Source of the DNA: a virus
Direction: 5' to 3' (one strand)
Virus record (IMG/VR): IMGVR_UViG_3300044490_000073
Coordinates: 1 to 25,788 of that record
DNA length: 25,788 nucleotides
Position numbers and translations under genes: made by a program. Below the pieces are notes generated by a model, which was not told where the DNA came from, did not search any database, and was given only the letters and a program-made list of their open reading frames with translations. Positions 21,135-25,788 of the stretch are shown one piece after another (the stretch's first letter is position 1; each line of letters starts with the position of its first letter).

Positions 21135-21166
21135 GGCGGCAGCCCCCGTCCCTGAGGACTGCCGCC
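21135..21166 (-). other. GC-rich stem-loop between the acidic protein gene and the CxxCxGxG gene
   Basis: Eight-base arms ggcggcag and ctgccgcc enclose a 16-base loop. On the minus-strand RNA the loop contains AGGGACG, a GGA presented in a hairpin loop, about 20 bases before ATG 21116. It lacks a U-run, so it is not a standard terminator. It may stabilise the upstream message or be a site for the phage CsrA encoded 1.1 kb upstream; the latter is speculative. Confidence 0.4.
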
Positions 21167-21184
21167 AAGGTTCCCTCCCTGGAA

Positions 21185-22210
21185 CTACTCGCCGCTCAAC
21201 TCGCTCCAGGCGACCCCGCGATACAGCGTCTTGCCGTCGTCGAGGTTCTTGGCGTTGACCGTCTGCTTCTTCTCATCCACGGCCATGATTTCCACGTCAA
21301 CCGGCTTCTTGGCCTTGGGCGGCTTGTAGCCGTAGACCTCGCCCTTGGCCGGCTGCCAGTCATCGGCGGCAGTCTCCTTCCCGTCGTCACCGCCACCGTC
21401 GCCAGCCGACTGGATCAGCGCAACCACGCCCGCCCAGTCGGCAGCGCTGTCGCGGTCGTCGTCGCTCACACCCGCCTCGCCGGCCAGTTCCGTCAGCCGC
21501 GTCTGCGCTTCCGTGTCACCACCGTCAGCGGCCTCGGCCAGCGCGTCCAGGTCGTCACCGTCGGTGGCAGCCTTCGGCGCGGGCTTGCCCTTGCCGGCAG
21601 CCGGCTTACCCTTGCTGGGAGCGGGCTCGTCGGGGGTGTCGTCCACCACGCCGGCGTCACCCTCCTCGGGAACGTACTCCGTCACGCCCCGCCACTCGTG
21701 CTGCACGCGCGGCTCACGGTTGGCATACGGCCCGCTGGTCTGCTTCTCGCCCTTCCAGGTGCGGAAGCGGAAGTGCGGCTGCGCTTCCTTGAGCGCCTCG
21801 GCAGCGGACTCCATTCCGTCGAGGTCCAGCTCCTTGGTATCAATGCCCAGCTTGCGCAGCTCGTTCATCGCCCATGCGACATGCTCGTCTACGGTTGAAC
21901 GCTTGCGAGTGGGCGTGGCGCACATCGGCTCCATGATCTGCGTCCTCAGCCCGGCTACCCGCACCCCGTTCACGTCGGAGGGCGACACCACCACGCCGGC
22001 GGCGTAGAAGAAGTACTCGCCCTCGTTCTCGCCTTTCTTGTAGGTATCGAACTTGCATTCGACCAACTGAGCGATCCCGCCTTCAATACCGGCCGGCAGG
22101 TCGCTACCGGCACCGTAGTCGGTGTCGTCGTTCTTGTGGTCCTCGAACGCCTGTTGCGCGGCCGTGCCCAGCTTCGCAGCCAAGCCACTCTTCATCACTT
22201 TCTTCGGCAT
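21185..22210 (-). CDS. Large acidic protein, possible single-stranded DNA-binding or recombination accessory protein
   Basis: 341 residues from ATG 22210 (AAGGA seven bases upstream). Residues about 40-180 form a beta-rich domain (LVECKFDTYKKGENEGEYFF, GVRVAGLRTQIMEPM, PHFRFRTWKGEKQT, YANREPRVQHEWRG) that could be an OB fold. Residues about 180-290 are highly acidic and rich in Asp, Gly, Ala and Glu, with a KGKPAAGKGKPAPK insert. The C-terminal 50 residues form a second small beta domain (GEVYGYKPPKAKKPVDVEIM). The location beside csrA, Sak4 and exonuclease genes, and the acidic linker, suggest a phage SSB or DUF669-like partner, but I recognise no defining motif. Confidence 0.55.
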   Translation of the reverse strand: MPKKVMKSGLAAKLGTAAQQAFEDHKNDDTDYGAGSDLPAGIEGGIAQLVECKFDTYKKGENEGEYFFYAAGVVVSPSDVNGVRVAGLRTQIMEPMCATPTRKRSTVDEHVAWAMNELRKLGIDTKELDLDGMESAAEALKEAQPHFRFRTWKGEKQTSGPYANREPRVQHEWRGVTEYVPEEGDAGVVDDTPDEPAPSKGKPAAGKGKPAPKAATDGDDLDALAEAADGGDTEAQTRLTELAGEAGVSDDDRDSAADWAGVVALIQSAGDGGGDDGKETAADDWQPAKGEVYGYKPPKAKKPVDVEIMAVDEKKQTVNAKNLDDGKTLYRGVAWSELSGE

Positions 22211-22247
22211 GACACTATCCTTCTACTAGGGTTGGGTTGAACACAAG

Positions 22248-22433
22248 CTACTTCACTGCATGGCTGCGCTCTTTGGCCAGCCGTACCTCCAAGCGATCGA
22301 CGGGGATGCCTGTATTAGCCACGATCCCCAGCCGCACCTTGTCGCCGCGAATTTCGACCACTTCGACCTCCACGCGGTTCTCGCCCTCGCCAATCACCAC
22401 AACCTCACCGACCTTGCGGTTCAAGATCAGCAC
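22248..22433 (-). CDS. csrA: CsrA/RsmA-family RNA-binding translational regulator
   Basis: 61 residues, full length for the family. CsrA dimers bind GGA motifs near ribosome-binding sites and block or stabilise messages. The sequence begins MLILNRKVGE and keeps the RNA-contact residues L4 and R6; the core EVEVVEIRGDKVRLGI and the IPVDRLEV end with R47 (R44 in E. coli) are also conserved. GTG 22433 is preceded by GGAG at eight bases. It lies between the recombination block and the acidic protein, in the same leftward message. It might retune host carbon or motility regulons, or time phage translation. Confidence 0.93.
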   Translation of the reverse strand: MLILNRKVGEVVVIGEGENRVEVEVVEIRGDKVRLGIVANTGIPVDRLEVRLAKERSHAVK

Positions 22434-22448
22434 GCTGCACGCTCCTTT

Positions 22449-23270
22449 CTACCGCCCGTTGATTAACGCCACGACCTTGTCATAGTCAGGGTCCACGATG
22501 TCCAGCGGCAAGCTGTGGCCTTTCGGCAGCCGAAACTTCGTGGTGAACACGTCGTCCGGTGCAACCCGCAGGCAGTATTCTACCCCTGCCACCTTCTGCT
22601 TGGTTGGCACCATTTTCGTGCCGACCTTCACTTCCTTGATCTCCGTCTTACGACGGATGAAGGTCTGTACAATGTAGTCGCAGGCCGGGTTCAGCCAACC
22701 GACGATGCTCGGCGTCAGCGCGCTGGCAACGTAGGGCATGAGCAGGTCGCTCTCAACCTCGGTGTTGAACTCACGCTCCTGCGCCACCACCACTACGTTC
22801 TGCGGCAGCGACAGCAGCGCCCGCAACAGTTCTTTGACCTGCAAGGCACACTGCCCCCACTGCTCGCGTGCGGCCATACCCCAGCTTCCTTGCGCTGGCA
22901 GCTCGTCCAGCCCCAAGATCTCCTTCAGTACGAGGTCCTGCAACCCGCTGGCATGGTCGAGCACCACCGTTTCGTAGTCGCTGGCCTGCTCCAGCAGCGT
23001 CCTAATCTGCCGGCTGTTGCTGACGATTACCGGGTTGATCTTCTTGCGGTACGCGGGCGTGTCAATACTGCGCAGCTCACCCGGCTGGCTGCCGCCGCTG
23101 CACACTAGCGCCAAGACTGGTCCAGGGAAGGTCGCCCAGAACGTGGTCTTGCCCGTCCCGGAGCGGCCGTAGACGTTCATCTTGATGCGCATGTCGCTCG
23201 GCCACGCGCTACTCGCCGCCGGGGCCTTGCGGCCCGCTGGCTTCATACTCTGCTTGGTTACAGTTGGCAT
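22449..23270 (-). CDS. RecA-like ATPase, Sak4 / AAA_24 type recombination protein
   Basis: 273 residues from ATG 23270 (AAGGA six bases upstream). Walker A GRSGTGKTT (35-43) and a Walker B-like TVVLDHASG (101-109) mark a RecA-core ATPase without the usual RecA L1/L2 loops. Sak4 proteins assist annealing of single strands together with a phage SSB, and here an exonuclease and two candidate SSB-related proteins are neighbours. The basic N-terminus (KQSMKPAGRKAPAAS) is a probable flexible DNA contact. The stop lies 15 bases before the csrA start. Confidence 0.85.
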   Translation of the reverse strand: MPTVTKQSMKPAGRKAPAASSAWPSDMRIKMNVYGRSGTGKTTFWATFPGPVLALVCSGGSQPGELRSIDTPAYRKKINPVIVSNSRQIRTLLEQASDYETVVLDHASGLQDLVLKEILGLDELPAQGSWGMAAREQWGQCALQVKELLRALLSLPQNVVVVAQEREFNTEVESDLLMPYVASALTPSIVGWLNPACDYIVQTFIRRKTEIKEVKVGTKMVPTKQKVAGVEYCLRVAPDDVFTTKFRLPKGHSLPLDIVDPDYDKVVALINGR

Positions 23271-23285
23271 ACTGGTTCCTTGTTG

Positions 23286-23552
23286 CTAGAAGGGGATGTC
23301 ATCAGTCGGTGCGGCTTTCGTCGGATCCACGCCGTAGCTCATCAGCCGCCACGTCAGGTCTTGTAGCCGGCCTGCCAGTTGCAGCAGGTCGCAGCGCACC
23401 TGCTCCACTGCGTTTAGCAGTTCGCCATGCGTGACGGGGCCGCAACCGTCTCGCTTGTCGTACTTGGTCGGAACTGGCTTCGTCCCGTTGGTCAGCGCCT
23501 CGCGCAGCGTGCGTTGTGCCTTGCGCTTGGCAGTGGTGGGCGGCTTTGGCAT
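23286..23552 (-). CDS. Small protein with SSB-like C-terminal tip DDIPF
   Basis: 88 residues. A basic N-terminus (MPKPPTTAKRKAQR) is followed by a helical centre (VTHGELLNAVEQVRCDLLQL) and a C-terminus ending exactly in APTDDIPF. The acidic Asp-Asp-Ile-Pro-Phe tip is the peptide by which bacterial SSB recruits exonuclease I, PriA, RecO and other partners. No OB fold is present. AAGGA lies seven bases before ATG 23552. It could act as a decoy that occupies SSB-binding pockets of host enzymes, or as an adaptor bringing the phage recombination proteins to the fork. Neither is proven. Confidence 0.65.
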   Translation of the reverse strand: MPKPPTTAKRKAQRTLREALTNGTKPVPTKYDKRDGCGPVTHGELLNAVEQVRCDLLQLAGRLQDLTWRLMSYGVDPTKAAPTDDIPF

Positions 23553-23554
23553 GG

Positions 23555-23911
23555 TCAGTTCCTTTCGGCCATGCCCCGCAGGTCGTCCTCGACCATGCGC
23601 GCAATCTGCTCGGCGACCTTGGAGACCGCTGACTCCTCGTCTCTGAGCCGGCGAATCTCCCGCATCAAGCGCCGAACCGACTCGTCGTCGTATTCCTCCA
23701 TGCAGCCCGTCATCGCAGATGCCAGAGACTCCGGCATCGCGCCGCGCCCGACCAGCGCTCCCACCCCTGACGCGATCATCAGGCGTATCACTAGCACCCT
23801 GTCGTCGGGCACTTTCAGTATGAGGGAAACCGACGCTTCAGGGAAACAGTTGCAGATTACGACTGCAAACGACTCCACCTGCACGTCGCTAGCGCGGTAC
23901 TGCTCAGTCAT
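23555..23911 (-). CDS. Hypothetical protein with coiled-coil tail
   Basis: 118 residues from ATG 23911, chosen for AAGGAG seven bases upstream and the eight-base overlap with the exonuclease gene; the frame continues further upstream as a shadow. A beta-rich start (RASDVQVESFAVVICNCF, SVSLILKVPDDRVLVIRLMI) precedes a long charged helix (DDESVRRLMREIRRLRDEES) ending in a second helix. No family recognised. Lying between exonuclease and SSB-tip gene, it may be a recombination accessory protein. Confidence 0.6.
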   Translation of the reverse strand: MTEQYRASDVQVESFAVVICNCFPEASVSLILKVPDDRVLVIRLMIASGVGALVGRGAMPESLASAMTGCMEEYDDESVRRLMREIRRLRDEESAVSKVAEQIARMVEDDLRGMAERN

Positions 23912-24965
23912 TTTCCAACTCCTTGAACAAGCGGTCGGTGCGCTCCAGTCCCAGCTCGCTGCCGGTGGCAAGGTACTCGTCCAGCTCGCTGCTGCCGCCC
24001 TCGGCCAGCACGTTGTAGATGCCGTGGGGCAATCGGTAGTGCAGCCCGCTCGGGCAGCATCGCCAAGGATCGTCAGGAGCAGCCGCAATCCACTCCCACC
24101 AGTCGCAGAGCTGCTCTAAGCACGGATCGAGGAACTCATGCTTGAACCGATCCACATCGGCCTTTGTGATCTCCACCAGCCACCGCATGAAGTACCACTC
24201 TGGTTCAGCGGTAATCAATCCAGCCAAGCGCGCGTAGAACTCGGCGGGCGTTTCCTTCTGCGTCTGCCGGATGCTGTTCTTGCCGCCGCTGAGCGGCCGG
24301 CGCACGACATTATAGCGGACGCCGGCCAGCGTAGCGTCGTTGGCCAGTATGCCGCTGCCACCCAGCGCGATGAAGTAGAACATCGTCTGCAGGTCGAACC
24401 GCAACTGATTGCGCAATTGCGCTTCGTTCACGTCTCCCTTTGTCTTGTGCTCAGGGAGATAAATGCGAGCGGACCGGCCCTTGCCGATCTGCTCTACGCC
24501 GTCCCACTTGCCGCGCAGCCGCGCGACGCGCCCCGACGGCAGCTTGTAGGGCACGTCGAAGACCCGCTCCTGCATCAGCGGCGTGCAGTTCTTCACGTCT
24601 GGGTGTTTACGCCAGTACGTGACGTAGACCGGAAACTGCCGCTCGCAGACGTTCGTCCAGTGGACGACCTGCTCTTGTTGCAGCGGGTACTTCCGGCACA
24701 GCTTGGATGCGTAGTCGTTCAGCGCGCTGGTCCACGGCGTGCCGTTGGGATTGCCACTACCTGCCCACGCCGCCTCGCAGACATGCCACAGGTGGCCGTA
24801 TTCGATCCGGTGATTGAAGGTGTCGGCAGGCCGCAGCCCCTCGACTACCAGCAACCTAAACCGTTCGCGACAGCAAAGCCACCGCGAGAGCATGGACTGC
24901 GTCACGCCGTCCTCGATTGGCCCGCGCCACACGGTCGCACGCTTGCTACTCTTGACCGTTGGCAT
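23904..24965 (-). CDS. RecB/Cas4-like PD-(D/E)XK exonuclease
   Basis: 353 residues from ATG 24965 with GGAGGT five bases upstream. The N-terminus QSMLSRWLCCRERFRLLV (23-40) is the usual start of RecB-type nucleases. The EYGHLWHVCEAAW (55-67) helix supplies the His-containing motif. The PD-(D/E)XK core is D155 in RGKWDGVE and E172/K174 in LPEHKTKG. A Cys pair (CCPSG) occurs late, near residue 305, but a full Fe-S set as in Cas4 is not evident. The enzyme probably resects DNA ends for the adjacent Sak4-type ATPase, forming a phage recombination pathway. It overlaps the upstream gene by 20 bases. Confidence 0.85.
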   Translation of the reverse strand: MPTVKSSKRATVWRGPIEDGVTQSMLSRWLCCRERFRLLVVEGLRPADTFNHRIEYGHLWHVCEAAWAGSGNPNGTPWTSALNDYASKLCRKYPLQQEQVVHWTNVCERQFPVYVTYWRKHPDVKNCTPLMQERVFDVPYKLPSGRVARLRGKWDGVEQIGKGRSARIYLPEHKTKGDVNEAQLRNQLRFDLQTMFYFIALGGSGILANDATLAGVRYNVVRRPLSGGKNSIRQTQKETPAEFYARLAGLITAEPEWYFMRWLVEITKADVDRFKHEFLDPCLEQLCDWWEWIAAAPDDPWRCCPSGLHYRLPHGIYNVLAEGGSSELDEYLATGSELGLERTDRLFKELEND

Positions 24966-25371
24966 TGTCCACCTCCTCCTCGTCCGACTCCAGCGCCTCG
25001 CACAGGGCCAGGACGCTCGGGCTGACCACCGAGCCCATTGACGCTACGAGCATCCGCAGCTCGTTGGCCACGATCTTCAGACCGGCCCGCAGCCGCCGAA
25101 TGCTGTTGAGCGCCTTCGGCCCGGCAGCGCGGGGGAACTCAATGCCCAACGCCTGACACGCTCCGCCCACGTTCGCCGCCGTGATGGGCCGCCCCATCCG
25201 GTGCGCCGCGCTGTTGGCCAGCGTGGTCTTCGTCCACTTGCCCTGCTCGACCTCCTGCTTGTGTTCGAGGAGGAAGTCTTCAAGCACGCGCTCATCCTTG
25301 CGGTTGAGCACGTTTCGCACGACCTTCTCCTTCTTGGAGGGTTCCGCGACTGGCACCACCTTCTTGACCAT
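24946..25371 (-). CDS. Hypothetical protein, probable DNA-binding regulator
   Basis: 141 residues from ATG 25371 (GGAG six bases upstream). The basic N-terminus (VKKVVPVAEPSKKEK) is followed by helices, a TKTTLANSAAHRMGRPITAA segment (47-66) and NVGGACQALGIEFPR that could form a helix-turn-helix, then a helix rich in Leu and Arg and an acidic C-terminus (ESDEEEVDNANGQE). Probably a small regulator or adaptor of the recombination block. No known family recognised. Confidence 0.6.
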   Translation of the reverse strand: MVKKVVPVAEPSKKEKVVRNVLNRKDERVLEDFLLEHKQEVEQGKWTKTTLANSAAHRMGRPITAANVGGACQALGIEFPRAAGPKALNSIRRLRAGLKIVANELRMLVASMGSVVSPSVLALCEALESDEEEVDNANGQE

Positions 25372-25395
25372 GACACGCTCCTTATGCTAGACACC

Positions 25396-25635
25396 CTACA
25401 GAATCTCGTCGTCGCACCGCGCAACGAAGAGGATACCCTCACTGTTCTTGGTAAACCGCTGGCCATTGTAGACCAGCGCACGGTCGCCGTTCAGGTGCAT
25501 GACCCGCGCGATCTCATCTACCGCCGGCTGGACAGCTTCCTCCACGCATCGCAACTCATCCACCAGCGCCTTACGCTTGGCGTCTAGGTCTTGGTACGCC
25601 TTGCAGGCTGCCACGAGCTTGTCGCGCATGTTCAT
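25396..25635 (-). CDS. Hypothetical protein with N-terminal coiled coil
   Basis: 79 residues from ATG 25635 (AAGGA eight bases upstream; a longer frame to 25677 has no ribosome-binding site). Residues about 3-40 form a helix with heptad spacing (MRDKLVAACKAYQDLDAKRK, then LVDELRCVEEAV). The C-terminal part (RALVYNGQRFTKNSEGILFV) is beta-like. Function unknown. Confidence 0.6.
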   Translation of the reverse strand: MNMRDKLVAACKAYQDLDAKRKALVDELRCVEEAVQPAVDEIARVMHLNGDRALVYNGQRFTKNSEGILFVARCDDEIL

Positions 25636-25678
25636 GCGTGGTTTCCTTAGATTGACTGCCGGGTGCAAAACCAACACT

Positions 25679-25684
25679 ATTATA
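25679..25684 (-). promoter_or_regulatory. Possible -10 box upstream of the leftward recombination block
   Basis: TATAAT reads leftwards at 25684-25679, about 44 bases before ATG 25635. No recognisable -35 box lies 17 bases upstream (CGCAAG). It also overlaps the stop codon of the partial gene at the edge, so the match may be incidental. Confidence 0.3.
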
Positions 25685-25788
25685 AACCGTCGAGCAGGTC
25701 GCTTGCGGCGTCGGCCAGTATTGCGACGGTGCGTTGCACGGCCAGCCCGCGCTGGCTGACGTCGGCGCGTAGAATCGCCGCCGGATGA
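25680..25788 (-). CDS. C-terminus of an upstream gene (partial at right edge)
   Basis: The minus frame from the window edge to TAA 25680 encodes 35 residues ending in RTVAILADAASDLLDGL, with no internal stop and a codon use like its neighbours. The Ala/Leu/Asp composition suggests a helical C-terminal tail. Its start and identity lie outside the window. Confidence 0.45.
   Translation of the reverse strand, partial: HPAAILRADVSQRGLAVQRTVAILADAASDLLDGL

Noticed and set aside
1-25788. tRNA genes, CRISPR arrays, insertion sequences or an integrase
   Set aside because: I saw no cloverleaf with a GTTCGAATC-type arm, no regularly spaced repeats, no transposase or integrase motifs.

Overview
The window reads as one arm of a tailed double-stranded DNA bacteriophage genome (Caudoviricetes) or an unannotated prophage. 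It carries a large terminase, small terminase, portal protein, family A DNA polymerase, primase-helicase, Sak4-type recombinase ATPase and RecB-like exonuclease. I see no integrase, tRNA, CRISPR array or insertion sequence. Base composition is GC-rich. The host is inferred, not shown. The RimI-like acetyltransferase resembles, from memory, the planctomycete branch of that family, and a CsrA gene and an Ala/Lys-rich histone-like protein would fit such a host; this is a hypothesis only.

All genes but one locus lie on the minus strand, so transcription runs from right to left. From the right edge: a partial gene, two small genes, a recombination block (exonuclease 23904-24965, Sak4 22449-23270, and a small protein with an SSB-like C-terminal tip at 23286-23552), csrA (22248-22433), a large acidic protein that may bind single-stranded DNA (21185-22210), a zinc protein, an HNH-like protein and DNA polymerase A (18442-20472). 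Next come an HNH nuclease and what looks like a thymidine hypermodification module: an aGPT-Pplase-family protein (16781-17620), a P-loop kinase of the predicted 5-hmdU DNA kinase type (16218-16778) and a Cys-rich metal-binding protein (15398-16195).

The single plus-strand locus (14742-15350) encodes a winged-helix protein with an Ala/Lys/Pro-rich tail. It has its own promoter-like sequence and a strong intrinsic terminator. A second leftward block starts at about 14600: a DUF4406 nucleotide hydrolase-like protein, a thymidylate synthase/hydroxymethylase, an unknown protein and a TOPRIM-AAA+ primase-helicase. An AT-rich regulatory gap (10227-10401) follows. It contains a near-consensus promoter on the unexpected plus strand and two dyads.

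Left of the gap are the small terminase (9636-10226) and about 15 tightly packed small genes (5870-9634) rich in membrane segments, zinc motifs and ribbon-helix-helix proteins. These separate the two terminase subunits by almost 4 kb. Then come the large terminase (4348-5883), the GNAT acetyltransferase, four small genes and a very long portal protein. The portal carries a C-terminal extension with a zinc-metallopeptidase motif and runs off the left edge.

Genes overlap by ATGA, TGATG or 8-38 bases almost throughout, which indicates long polycistronic messages with translational coupling. The likely logic is replication and recombination together with synthesis of a modified thymidine nucleotide and its further modification on DNA, followed by packaging into a head whose portal carries a possible ejected protease.
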